A stretch of 64,000 bases of DNA, from NCBI GenBank assembly GCA_947624715.1, contig CANQLO010000001.1, positions 1 to 64,000 of the forward strand. Direction: 5' to 3'. The DNA comes from an uncultured Clostridia bacterium (GTDB taxonomy: Bacteria > Bacillota_A > Clostridia > TANB77 > CAG-508). Below the pieces are notes generated by a model, which worked only from the letters and a program-made list of their open reading frames with translations, was not told the origin of the DNA and did no database searches. How positions within the stretch are numbered: position 1 is the first letter of the stretch; each line of letters begins with the position of its first letter. The translations under genes were made by a program, and so were the position numbers. Positions 45,401-54,628 of this stretch are shown one piece after another.

Positions 45401-48400
45401 ATTTCTAATATCTTGATACTCTTCTAAATTTTTAATAGCTTGCTTTTCATCATAATCAGCAGATACTATTAAATATATTTTTTTAGTTTCATTTGGATTA
45501 ATATTTACTATTCTTCTTAGTGCAATAATTGGGTTTATTACAGTTCCAACTTTACTACTGAATGGCCACGATTTTGAAACACCATCTGGAATTTTATTAT
45601 TTTTTCTACTTATAAATTTCTCTTTGTCAATTTCGAATTCCATATTTCCTTCTTCTGCATATAATGTAGTAATATAATATGGAATTTGCTCATTTTGATT
45701 TCTTCTATTTCTTGTAACAATGAGTTTATCATCTATATTATTAAAATTTAAAAACATATTTTCAAAAGCTGGGTGTGCGTCATATTGCTTTTTATTTACT
45801 AATATTGGTTTACTTGATGTTGTTATTTCAAGATTTAAATTATTTAGTCCTTTATTTGTTAATTTAATTTCCTTAACTTCAACTTGCAAGTCTGGAGCTA
45901 TAGTATTTTTTATTTGTACTTTTAAATTTCCATTTTCAATTTTAAAACTACTGTCAAAAGCTGTAAATACAGTATCATGTTTACTATTAGCTAAATTCCA
46001 AACTTTTTTATTATCAATGTCTTTAATATAAATATTATTTTCATCTGTAAGCGTAATATCATTTAATTTATTTATCTCCAAACCGTTTTGGTAATTTATG
46101 GTTGTAAAATTATTTGTTGAGATGACATTTAATCCTCTACTTCTTTGTGAATATTCATCGTAAACTTTATATTTTATTTTTTGTGCCTTTTCCTTCTTTT
46201 CTTTTGTTAAAATTATACTATTAGGTACAGTTTCCTGCAATAAAACTTTTATTCCTTCAATTTCTGGATTTTTCATAAATCTTTTTTGAAAAATATTATT
46301 TTTAAGTCCATTATTTATAGTTGCCAATATCATACCTTGATGATGTGCCATAAATATTTTAATAACTTCTTTATTTAAAGTATAATCTATTGAATCATAA
46401 AATCCGTATTTGCCAACAGCACCTTCTCTTTCCAATCTCTTTAAATTATTGATTGTATCTTTTTGATTTTCAGTAAGTGCTAAAAAACTAGAATATGGGC
46501 TTACTACCAAATCTTGTGATAATCCTCTTTTTAATCCAAGCCATGGAATTCCAAATGTTTTATATTGATAATTTCCTTGGAAATCTTTTAAGCTAAACGA
46601 ACTTTCTGATATACCCCATGGGACTCCTAGTTTTGTTGCATATTCCTTCTGGCTTAGAATTAATAGCTTACATGATTCATCTATAAGTGTTGAGTCATAA
46701 GTTGGTATTATTAAATTTGGCATTAAATATTCAAATGCAGTTCCTCCCCATGATACTAATCCGACATGTCCTCGTAAATTTGTTAGTGTTCTTCCAAGCA
46801 TACTCCAAGCTTTGCTTGGTGCGTCTTTTTTTGCAATAGCTATTAATGTTGTTTGTCTTGACTCTGATGCTAATAAATCATAGTAAGAATCAATAAGTTT
46901 ATTTTCTTCTATATTAAATCCTATTGAGAAAAGTCCTATATTTTCATCATATAGCTTGCTAAAATCAGTATCATTTATTAACTTATCAACTTTTTCTATT
47001 AAGTTTTCTATTTTCTGATTATTCTCTGTAATTTTATCTTTTTCTGTAGTTTTCTTTTTTATTGTACCTGTATCTTTTTTTGCTTTTTTATCAACAGTTT
47101 GATTTAAACCATTTCTTTCATCAATTTGTTCTATTAAAAATTGTTTTAAAACATAAAGATATCCAACATAGTTACCGCTGTCAACAGTTGATACAATAAT
47201 AGGATTAAGAGGAGTTAATTTTTCTGTGTCATACCAATTATATAAATGTCCATTCCATTTTGGTAAAGATATTACTGTATTTATCACATTTTCTAGTAAA
47301 TCTAACACATATTCCTTTGTTTCATATTTTAAATCATAACTTGCAATTATTGATAAAATCTCTAGTCCAATATTCGTTGATGATGTTCTTTTCGCAACTT
47401 CATTTCTTCTATTTTCTTGATAATTATCATTTACTAGATAATTAGTCATATTTTCTTTAAAATAATTCCATGTCTTTTTTCCTACTTCTAATAAATACTC
47501 TGTATTTTCCTTAGAAATCTTACTTGTTATTTCTTTCTCTTTTTTGCTCATTAGATACATAATAAGAGGAGCAAATATCCATAAAAATGAAAAAGGATAT
47601 GGCATTGTGAAAATACCAACAATTGTTGTAAAAATCATTGATAAGTAATACTCTTGTATACTTAATTTTGACTTATTTTCCGCTTCATTGGCTGTTGTCC
47701 ATTCAAGCAAATACAAATGTGATATTTTCATTCTGTATAAAGCTTTTACAAATGCATTTGTCTCTAAATTTGCTATGTCTGGCAAAAGTACTATATCTAA
47801 AATATATCTATATATAGCTCTTTGTATTTCTGTAAATGTTGGTACAAATAATTTGTTATTAAATTCTCCAGACTTTTTATTTATAAATAAATCTATTAAT
47901 TTTATAACCATTGGTGTTGCTAGTAATACTAATGATATTAATATCATTAATGGATATTTTAGAATCATTCCTAATAATAAACTGGTAAATATAAATACTT
48001 CATTCAGATTTCTTACCACATTATCCAAAATTTTATATTTAGATAAGAAGTTTAGGCTACTTCTTAACCATCCTAATATCTGGATATCTCCTCTTATCCA
48101 TCTATGTTTTCTTATTTTGTAAGCATTGTAACTAGAAGGATATCCATCCATTATATATATATCATTTGCTAAACCACATCTTAAAAAATTTCCTTCTAAA
48201 AGATCATGACTTAATACTTTATTTTCTGGAATTGAATCTTTTAAAATATCGTAAAATGTTTCTAAATCATATATTCCTTTTCCTGTAAAAATGCCTTCTC
48301 CAAAAGTATCTTGATAAACATCTGATATTGCTGTTGAGTACAAGTCTGTTCCTGAATTTCCTGCAAAAAGTCTTGTAAATAATGTTTTTCTTCCATCATC

Positions 48401-50332
48401 AATGTCTAAATTTACCCTTGGTTGAATGATTCCATAGCCTTTAAAAACAACATTTTTGATTTTATCTACCTCTGGAAAGTTTAATATATGACTCATGGCT
48501 CCTACTAATTTAAATACACTATCCATTACTAAATTTGTGTCAGAATCTATGGTTATAACATATTTTATCTTTGGCAAGTTTTCTATTTTACAATTATTTA
48601 CACTAAAACTCGATTTACCAGTCATAAGAAATTCATTAAATTGTGTAATCATCCCTCTTTTTCTTTCCCAGCCCATATAGCATCTTTCTATTTCTGACCA
48701 TTCACGCTTTCTGTATGTGAAAAAGAAAATATCTCCATACTTCTCATTTAATTTTTTTGATTGATTTAATCCTTCTTGTATTATTTCCTTATCATAGCTT
48801 TCTTTTTGTTTATTACTACTTGTGCAATCTCCAAGAAGTGTAAAAAATAGATTTTCCGATTTATTAGCTAAGTAATATACTTCCATTTTATTAAAAATCT
48901 CTTTTACATCATCTTTTGATTTTAAAGAAACTGGCATTACACACATAGTTGATTGGTTAGCTCTTATATGATTTTGTAAATCTATTTTTGGAATATGTCT
49001 TTGTTTTACAGACTTATTTAAAATATATTGTAGTATTTGTGTTACAGTATTTTGTAATGGTATAAATAGTAAAATAGCTGAAAATTTTAGCCATCTTGAT
49101 AATATTAAAGTAAACAGTACGGTTAAGAAATATATGATAGAAACATATATTTTAGATTTAGTATCTGATGATATACTTTTTATATTTTTCTTTAAAAGTT
49201 TGCTTAATAGTTCATCTTTTCCTTCATCTATCAAGTAATATCCTACATGTGTTTTTTTTAATTTTCGTATTTTATTAGTTTTTTCTGTGTATTTATTATC
49301 TAAAGTATTATCTTGCTCTAGTTCATTTTTCTTACAAAGTTTTAAAACTTCTTCAGCAATAAATATTTCTGATATTTTTGTTTTCTTTGATATTTCTAAA
49401 ATCTTTGCTCTATAATAATCTTTACTTGTATATTCCATCTGAGAGTAAACTCCTGCTGGATCTTGTTTAAGTATCTGCTCTACAACATTTATTTCTTTAA
49501 AAATGGATATTATATTCATTCTTGAGATATCTCTTAAACTAGTAATTGCATTTTTTATTGATAATTTTCTAACTGCAATATCAAAATGTTCTCTACCTAT
49601 TACTTCTGATATTTTCATTCCCATTTTATTTACTTGTTCTTCAAAAGCTTGCAAATATGGTAAGCCTACCTTACCATATTTTTTTAGTCTATATGACATA
49701 TATTCAATAAATGGATATGCTCCTTTTACAGACATTTTAACTTCTTTTTCTGGTTTATTTTCTATTATCCTTTGAATCATATTATCTACTTTATATTTTT
49801 CCATTTGTGATATAAAAATTTTTTCACAAACATGTCTTATTTTTTCAATTAAATTTATTTGTAAAAAAAGTGGAATTGACCATATCTCCTCCATTGTTAA
49901 ATCTTTTTGTGTTTGATAAGCTATTAAGTAATCTTTTAAATCGCTTTGATTTATTTTTCCGTCTGTATTAGAAATAATTTCATTTGTTAAAACAAATATT
50001 CTAGCAAATCCACTCTGGCTTATTCCTGGAAAATTTACATATTTTTTCAAACACAAATCCTTTTCTATTGTCTTGACTGCTTTTTCAATCATATAGAAAT
50101 TATCTAGTATCCATTCTCCTGCAGGATGTATTGGTATTCCGATTTTTACATGTTCATTTAATAAAGTATATACCAAAGATATATACTTACAATTATCTTT
50201 AACTCTTGGAATCGGATATGTGTTTTTTTCAGATGTTTTACTTATAATATTATCTGATGCGAATTTTGCTAGATACTCTTCTAGTTCTTTTTTGTTAAGT
50301 ACTGAATCTTTAGTGTATAATTTTTTTAACAT
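42413..50332 (-). CDS. NdvB-like cyclic beta-glucan synthase (GT84 + glucoamylase-like + GH94)
   Basis: 2,639 residues. About 10 membrane helices lie near 400-450 and 795-940. A GT2/GT84 transferase domain lies between them (IDSDTNLV near 596, LLEGNFLRCGL, RKHRWIRGD). A glucoamylase-like domain is next (GHVGLVSWGGTAFEYLMPNL, HHQGMILATI). A GH94 phosphorylase-like domain makes the C-terminal third (GGYGFRDQLQDSL, HEDSKLGIRTRFSDDLLWLP, KSGDWNDGMN near 2290, the catalytic Asp). Characterised relatives make cyclic beta-1,2-glucan. ATG 50332 follows GAGGAG; GTG 50344 overlaps it. No operon partner on its strand. Confidence 0.88.
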   Translation of the reverse strand: MLKKLYTKDSVLNKKELEEYLAKFASDNIISKTSEKNTYPIPRVKDNCKYISLVYTLLNEHVKIGIPIHPAGEWILDNFYMIEKAVKTIEKDLCLKKYVNFPGISQSGFARIFVLTNEIISNTDGKINQSDLKDYLIAYQTQKDLTMEEIWSIPLFLQINLIEKIRHVCEKIFISQMEKYKVDNMIQRIIENKPEKEVKMSVKGAYPFIEYMSYRLKKYGKVGLPYLQAFEEQVNKMGMKISEVIGREHFDIAVRKLSIKNAITSLRDISRMNIISIFKEINVVEQILKQDPAGVYSQMEYTSKDYYRAKILEISKKTKISEIFIAEEVLKLCKKNELEQDNTLDNKYTEKTNKIRKLKKTHVGYYLIDEGKDELLSKLLKKNIKSISSDTKSKIYVSIIYFLTVLFTLILSRWLKFSAILLFIPLQNTVTQILQYILNKSVKQRHIPKIDLQNHIRANQSTMCVMPVSLKSKDDVKEIFNKMEVYYLANKSENLFFTLLGDCTSSNKQKESYDKEIIQEGLNQSKKLNEKYGDIFFFTYRKREWSEIERCYMGWERKRGMITQFNEFLMTGKSSFSVNNCKIENLPKIKYVITIDSDTNLVMDSVFKLVGAMSHILNFPEVDKIKNVVFKGYGIIQPRVNLDIDDGRKTLFTRLFAGNSGTDLYSTAISDVYQDTFGEGIFTGKGIYDLETFYDILKDSIPENKVLSHDLLEGNFLRCGLANDIYIMDGYPSSYNAYKIRKHRWIRGDIQILGWLRSSLNFLSKYKILDNVVRNLNEVFIFTSLLLGMILKYPLMILISLVLLATPMVIKLIDLFINKKSGEFNNKLFVPTFTEIQRAIYRYILDIVLLPDIANLETNAFVKALYRMKISHLYLLEWTTANEAENKSKLSIQEYYLSMIFTTIVGIFTMPYPFSFLWIFAPLIMYLMSKKEKEITSKISKENTEYLLEVGKKTWNYFKENMTNYLVNDNYQENRRNEVAKRTSSTNIGLEILSIIASYDLKYETKEYVLDLLENVINTVISLPKWNGHLYNWYDTEKLTPLNPIIVSTVDSGNYVGYLYVLKQFLIEQIDERNGLNQTVDKKAKKDTGTIKKKTTEKDKITENNQKIENLIEKVDKLINDTDFSKLYDENIGLFSIGFNIEENKLIDSYYDLLASESRQTTLIAIAKKDAPSKAWSMLGRTLTNLRGHVGLVSWGGTAFEYLMPNLIIPTYDSTLIDESCKLLILSQKEYATKLGVPWGISESSFSLKDFQGNYQYKTFGIPWLGLKRGLSQDLVVSPYSSFLALTENQKDTINNLKRLEREGAVGKYGFYDSIDYTLNKEVIKIFMAHHQGMILATINNGLKNNIFQKRFMKNPEIEGIKVLLQETVPNSIILTKEKKEKAQKIKYKVYDEYSQRSRGLNVISTNNFTTINYQNGLEINKLNDITLTDENNIYIKDIDNKKVWNLANSKHDTVFTAFDSSFKIENGNLKVQIKNTIAPDLQVEVKEIKLTNKGLNNLNLEITTSSKPILVNKKQYDAHPAFENMFLNFNNIDDKLIVTRNRRNQNEQIPYYITTLYAEEGNMEFEIDKEKFISRKNNKIPDGVSKSWPFSSKVGTVINPIIALRRIVNINPNETKKIYLIVSADYDEKQAIKNLEEYQDIRNLDRVFELSKVQTEAETRYLGIRGNNISTYQKMLRFLIMPKEISGDINSLNMDIDLSNEKLWKYGVSGDFPILLVNIKDLNDYFVVDEVLKAYEFFITKNIKTEVVITTKVDIQDNIKNSNMSRYLNKREGIFVLNNISREEKRVFELRASLIVDAANGLLEKQLEELDDSIETQTYLDNNILDIIENNQNENSSQDIVKVKDLKLFNGYGGFNRDGSEYWIIQNKDNILPVAWCNILANKNFGSIMTDSMGGFIWYKNSRTNRITTFSNDSYMDSSPEKFTLSLYNFDKNSKATRKKKNLKKTWNLTFNDINTNEEYVTCFGLGYSKYFLNNEIYQECTQYVPIDDNCKISIIKLKNNLNEKVSLKIRYDLDFQIGESFDDKRFIVKIFKEGLNMNLIKNLKNPSDLVYITSNEKINELNEIEIELDRNEEKEVVFVLGCEESDMESLDKATKYIANYEEEFKNTKKYWENKTSKVKSSTPIKSFDFLQNNWLVYQSMVSRMYSKAGFYQASGGYGFRDQLQDSLGLKYVDINILKNQILMCCKHQFYEGDVEHWWHEDSKLGIRTRFSDDLLWLPYSVGEYIDFTGDYSILNEEEMYLKAEEVTDMEEDRVGIYDLYENKGTVFEHCIKAIERALKFGKNGLPLIKSGDWNDGMNRVGPNEIGESVWLGFFLYDILNKFIPIIDYEAKFVKQQGVSKEVAIAINDNSEKQEAKVEFIQDVNTINYDETKEKFENCAKILKQSLNTSGWDGRWYKRAIDDNGVDVGSIKLDECKIDSIAQSWSVISNGGDNDKKHIALESAENYLIDNENNLVKLLTPALEKRDLGYITAYAKGLRENGGQYTHSAIWLLIAEAMMGCNEKVFDIYRKINPVEHGLNKEAIDKYKVEPYVVEADICSEGMYAGRGGWTWYTGSSAWLYKAQIEYILGIKINHGILTVNPCVPEDWKKFEVKFKYFDAEYTIKYIRGSKKTMILDGKETNEINLQKKGKYIINKYF

Positions 50333-50488
50333 AAAAAATTCCACTCCTCTAAAATATGTTTTCTACATATTTTCTCCTGTTTGTGGAAATTTTATACTTT
50401 AAAATATTTTATTGTTACATTTAAAAATAACAAATCATTTTTATTTATTTCATGCATATAATTAAAAATATGAAAGGAATATATTTAA

Positions 50489-51187
50489 ATGATTAAAAGA
50501 TTATCTGTTGTTTTCATTTGCTTTATGATTTCTCTTATATTTTCTAACTATAATAATTTTTCTGAAGCTGAGTTAGTTGAAACTATGGCACTTCCTGTTA
50601 GTAATAAAATAATTGTTTTAGATGCTGGACATGGCACTCCTGATGAAGGGGCTACAAGTTCTGATGGAATCTCTGAGGCTAGTATTAATTTGAATATAAC
50701 TTTAAAGCTTCAAAAACTGTTGGAAAGTAGTGGTGCTACTGTTATTCTTACTAGATATGATGAAAATGCAATTTATGAACTAGATGCAAAAACTATCTCT
50801 CAAAAAAAAGTTTCTGATATAAAAAACAGAGTAAAGATTGGAAATGAGTCTTCGGCAGATATCTTTGTATCAGTACACTTAAATAAAATTCCTCAAAAAC
50901 AATATTCTGGTTGGCAAACATTTTATAAAGATGGTAATGAAGATTCTAAAGCTCTTGCAACTTCAATACAGGATAATTTAAATATGTCTATAAATACTGT
51001 TAATAACAGAGTTCCCTTAAAATTAGATAATGTTTATATTATGAAACACGTTGAAATTCCTATTGCATTAGTTGAATGTGGTTTCTTATCTAATGATGCT
51101 GAAGAATCTTTGTTAGTTACAGATGAATATCAAAATAAACTTGCCTGGGGTATATATAATGGAATAATGGACTATTTTAATAAATAG
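50489..51187 (+). CDS. cwlD: N-acetylmuramoyl-L-alanine amidase CwlD
   Basis: 232 residues. Signal/anchor helix (1-25), then an Amidase_3 domain with IVLDAGHGTPDEGA, the Glu in EASINLNI, SVHLNKIP and IALVECGFLSN. CwlD makes muramic-delta-lactam in the spore cortex. Divergent from the glucan synthase gene, with about 140 bp between. Confidence 0.88.
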   Translation: MIKRLSVVFICFMISLIFSNYNNFSEAELVETMALPVSNKIIVLDAGHGTPDEGATSSDGISEASINLNITLKLQKLLESSGATVILTRYDENAIYELDAKTISQKKVSDIKNRVKIGNESSADIFVSVHLNKIPQKQYSGWQTFYKDGNEDSKALATSIQDNLNMSINTVNNRVPLKLDNVYIMKHVEIPIALVECGFLSNDAEESLLVTDEYQNKLAWGIYNGIMDYFNK

Positions 51188-51196
51188 CCCATTATT
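51163..51196 (+). terminator. Terminator overlapping the cwlD stop
   Basis: AATAATGGACTATTT (51163-51177) pairs with AAATAGCCCATTATT (51182-51196) apart from one mismatch; T-rich end. Confidence 0.65.
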
Positions 51197-51239
51197 TTAT
51201 TTAATGTTTTTATTTCTTCGTTTAGTAATTTTCTGTTGT

Positions 51240-51310
51240 TTTTCTCTTTTTTATAATTTTCTGTTATTATTTTTTCTCTTCTTTATAATTTTCTGTTATT
51301 ATTTTTTCTT
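51240..51310. repeat. Tandem duplication at the 3' end of the AI-2E permease gene
   Basis: TTATAATTTTCTGTTATTAT followed by TTTTTCTCTT occurs twice in succession with period of about 33 bp. The inner copy contains the stop codon, and the outer copy repeats the codons for KIITENYK beyond it. Confidence 0.75.
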
Positions 51311-52451
51311 CATCACTTTCAACTACTAATTTTTGTTCTTTTTCTTTTAGCTTTTCTGAAATAAATTCATCTACTATTAATTTTAGTAAAGTTGCAATTG
51401 GGACAGCTATAAACATTCCTATTACTCCAAAATATGCACCTCCGACAGTTACTGCAAATATAACAAGTAGTGGACTTATTTTTAGTTTAGAACTTGTGAT
51501 TCTTGGATTTATAATGTTTGCATCTATTTGTTGTAAGATTATAACTACTATAGCCATTATTAAGGCTTGTTTCCAACCACCTGTTAATAGTGTTATTATT
51601 ACTGAAATTGCTACACCAACTATTGCTCCAAAGTATGGAATCAAGTTTGATATTCCTATAAATACTCCTAGCAATAATGAATATTTAACTCCTATTATTG
51701 ACATTGCTATAGTTGATATTATTGCTACTATAAAAGCATCAATAACTTGGCTTGATATAAATTTAAAAAATATTTCGTTTCCTGATGTAAAATACTCTAC
51801 AAATCTTTTATATCCTTTTGCATTCATTATTGACTTTGCTAATTTGTTTATAAATTCTACTATTGATTCTCTTTGTGCTAATATATATACTGAGCAAATA
51901 AATGATATAAATACATTTACAATAGATTTAACTGCACCAAATGCAGAGTCTAAATATGTCTTTATTTTGTCTGGTGTAAACATTTCTTGAAAGTCTATTT
52001 CTTGTATATAATCAACTATTGGCTTTAATATATTAGTTTGAATCCATGGAGATATTTCAAAGTTATATTCTTCTGCTACAATATAATTATAATAATTTTG
52101 AATATTATTAACTAAGTCCATGACGCTTTCTATTATTATTGGTACTATGAATTTTATAATTAATGCTATGATTGCAATTGCTAAAACAAATACAATTGCT
52201 ATACTTAAACCTCTTGTATGTTTTAATTTTTTGTTTTTTCTTAAAATTCTTTCTACACCTCTACATGGAACATATAAAATATATGATATAAGTATTCCTG
52301 CTAAAAATGGTGCTAAAATTGAAAATAAGTTTAATAACCATTTTCCTATTCCTGAGAAATTATCTAAAAACTTGTACACAATTATTAAAATAATTCCTAT
52401 CGAAACCCAATATATCCATCTTTTGGTTCCCATTATTTTTTCTTTTTTCAT
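51267..52451 (-). CDS. AI-2E family (YtvI-like) membrane transporter
   Basis: 394 residues with eight or so membrane helices. YSLLLGVFIGISNLIPYFGA and GGAYFGVIGMFIAVPIATL are the family hallmarks (PF01594). Members export small molecules or Na+; YtvI in Bacillus is a sporulation-associated member. The tail is Lys/Glu-rich (EKEQKLVVESDEEKIITE). AGAAAGGA lies upstream of the start. Confidence 0.83.
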   Translation of the reverse strand: MKKEKIMGTKRWIYWVSIGIILIIVYKFLDNFSGIGKWLLNLFSILAPFLAGILISYILYVPCRGVERILRKNKKLKHTRGLSIAIVFVLAIAIIALIIKFIVPIIIESVMDLVNNIQNYYNYIVAEEYNFEISPWIQTNILKPIVDYIQEIDFQEMFTPDKIKTYLDSAFGAVKSIVNVFISFICSVYILAQRESIVEFINKLAKSIMNAKGYKRFVEYFTSGNEIFFKFISSQVIDAFIVAIISTIAMSIIGVKYSLLLGVFIGISNLIPYFGAIVGVAISVIITLLTGGWKQALIMAIVVIILQQIDANIINPRITSSKLKISPLLVIFAVTVGGAYFGVIGMFIAVPIATLLKLIVDEFISEKLKEKEQKLVVESDEEKIITENYKEEKK

Positions 52452-52523
52452 AACAGATTCCTTTCTTGATTAAATTATTTCAAGCTAATTTTTTTACAAT
52501 AATTAAAAGCATTTTTTCGTTGG

Positions 52524-53270
52524 TTAAAAATCAATGTCTAGCTCTACTGGACAGTGATCACTGCCAAGTATATCTTGATGTATTTTAGCATCTACTATCT
52601 TATCTTTTATTCTATCTGATACAATAAAATAATCTATTCTCCATCCTGCGTTATTTTCTCTTGCATGGAACATATATGACCACCAAGTATATTCATCTTT
52701 CTTATCTGGATATTTATATCTAAAGCTGTCTATAAATCCACTATTAAGAAGTTCCGTCATCTTTCCTCTTTCTTCATCTGTAAAGCCTGCATTGTGATGG
52801 TTACTAGCTGGGTTCTTTAAATCAATTTCTTTATGTGCTACATTTAAATCTCCACAATATATAACAGGCTTAATTTTGTCTAGTTCTATAAGATATTTTC
52901 TAATTTTATCTTCCCACTCCATTCTGTATGCTAGCCTTTCAAGCTCTCTTTTTGAATTTGGAGTATAACAATTTACTAAATAGAACTTATCATATTCGCA
53001 GGTAATTACTCTACCTTCATCATCATCTCCATAGCTTACAGATATGGGTTTTATTTTTGAAAAAGTAGCTGTTCCAGAATAGCCTTTTTTTATTGCACTA
53101 TTCCAGTAATTATTTTTTCTTAATTTTCTTAACTTATCATCAATTTGATTTTCTTGTAATTTTGTTTCCTGTATGCAAAAAATATCTGCATCTATATTAT
53201 CAAAAAAATCACAAAATCCCTTATTTATTGCTGCTCTTATACCATTAACATTCCACGAAACAAGCTTCAT
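52524..53270 (-). CDS. exoA: Exodeoxyribonuclease III / AP endonuclease (ExoA)
   Basis: 248 residues of the xth/exoA family. Metal and catalytic motifs: WNVNGIRAAI, IFCIQETKLQ (Glu), YCGDLNVAHKEID (Asp, Asn), GWRIDYFIVS and ILGSDHCPVEL (Asp-His). It repairs abasic sites and is used in spore outgrowth in Bacillus. Single gene. Confidence 0.95.
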   Translation of the reverse strand: MKLVSWNVNGIRAAINKGFCDFFDNIDADIFCIQETKLQENQIDDKLRKLRKNNYWNSAIKKGYSGTATFSKIKPISVSYGDDDEGRVITCEYDKFYLVNCYTPNSKRELERLAYRMEWEDKIRKYLIELDKIKPVIYCGDLNVAHKEIDLKNPASNHHNAGFTDEERGKMTELLNSGFIDSFRYKYPDKKDEYTWWSYMFHARENNAGWRIDYFIVSDRIKDKIVDAKIHQDILGSDHCPVELDIDF

Positions 53271-53353
53271 ATATCCTCCGTATAATCTTTCTATTCTCTA
53301 AGGTAATCAATACAAGTAGATGATTTTCCTAGAGTATCATTTATAAAAGTACA

Positions 53354-53389
53354 AAAAGCTGACTGCCAATAAATTGACATTCAGCTTTT
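53354..53389 (-). terminator. Terminator of the SleB-like gene
   Basis: AAAAGCTGA (53354-53362) pairs with TCAGCTTTT (53381-53389), then T-rich on the minus strand. Confidence 0.75.
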
Positions 53390-53397
53390 GACTATTT

Positions 53398-54405
53398 TTA
53401 ATACATAGAATTAAAGTACCAGTTTCCACCTATTTTAACACTTCCTGCTGTTTGATATCCTCTAAATGATAAATAAGTGTGGTTTCTTTTTCCATTTAAT
53501 GCATCAACTACTGCTTGTTTTACAAAATCAGCATAATTTCCATTTAATCTTCTTACCCAATATGAATCTATTGTGTAACAAAACTGGTTAGGAGCTTTAT
53601 ACTGACTTAGTGGGTCTGTCCCATTTCTGCTCCACTTACTACTTTGAGCTCTGTTACAAGCAGTTGTTATAACTGCTAATGCACCTTCATAACTTGAACT
53701 ACATTCTTGTGCTGTTATAGCACATAATAAATCTAACTCTTCAGCTGAATAACTCCATTTTCCATCTGCTACATAAGTAACACTTCTTGATGTAACTGCT
53801 CTTGTTCTAACTTCAACTATTTTATCTACTGGTTCTTTAATTATGTTTGAAGAAACTTCTGTTCTTTCAATCTCTTCACCATTTTGATATTTTATTCTAT
53901 ATGTTACTTCTTTAAGTCCATTTTGACCTATTTGTGTAACTCTGTTCTGAGTTGTGCTACTTCCATTTGAAACATCTTTTGTAATTGTTTCATATGGTAT
54001 TTCTTCTTGTACTGTTATTACTTTTTCAACAATAGATGTATAACTTTGAAGTATTTCATCTGCTGAGAAAAATACCTCTTCAGCTTTCTTTTTTTCCTCA
54101 CCTTTTTCTATGGTGATAGTTTTATTGTCTGATAACTCCGAATCAATACTTGGGGTTACATTTTCGTTTTCTAATACAACAATATGATTTTCAGCTAGTA
54201 TATCAGATACCTTCTTATTGGTTGTCATAACATTCATTTCATAACCACTAGAAAGTACTATCTTAACTGAAATTAATCTTTCGTTTGAGGCCATAACACC
54301 AAGCATTCCAGATATTATGAAGAATATTATTAATATTACTAAAATTCTTCTAAGTGGAAGCATTGACCTTTCTGGCTTCTCTTGTTTACTTAATCGTTTT
54401 CTCAT
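53398..54405 (-). CDS. DUF348-G5-SleB-type cell wall hydrolase
   Basis: 335 residues. One membrane helix (about 22-42), a DUF348 ubiquitin-like domain (VKIVLSSGYEMNVMTTNKKV), a G5 domain (about 125-200, VQEEIPYETITKDVSNG) and a C-terminal Hydrolase_2 lytic-transglycosylase domain (about 220-335) with LDLLCAITAQECSSSYEGAL holding the catalytic Glu. SleB/CwlJ enzymes degrade spore cortex; the G5/DUF348 parts suggest wall binding as in YabE/Rpf-like proteins. It could act in germination or vegetative wall turnover. Confidence 0.85.
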   Translation of the reverse strand: MRKRLSKQEKPERSMLPLRRILVILIIFFIISGMLGVMASNERLISVKIVLSSGYEMNVMTTNKKVSDILAENHIVVLENENVTPSIDSELSDNKTITIEKGEEKKKAEEVFFSADEILQSYTSIVEKVITVQEEIPYETITKDVSNGSSTTQNRVTQIGQNGLKEVTYRIKYQNGEEIERTEVSSNIIKEPVDKIVEVRTRAVTSRSVTYVADGKWSYSAEELDLLCAITAQECSSSYEGALAVITTACNRAQSSKWSRNGTDPLSQYKAPNQFCYTIDSYWVRRLNGNYADFVKQAVVDALNGKRNHTYLSFRGYQTAGSVKIGGNWYFNSMY

Positions 54406-54628
54406 AAAACCTCCTTCTTAAGTAACACACTTTAAATTATACCATTTTTTATATAATATGTCAAATTTTTATATTGTTGTTATGTAAACTATACTTATTT
54501 ATTACTTTTCACATGTAATTGTAATATTTCTTTCATAATTTTAATTTCATTCTTATATAATTTTCTAAAGGGAATTATTAATTTTTGTGTGCGAATTTTA
54601 GCCAAACGAGAAAGGAATTGAATACTTT

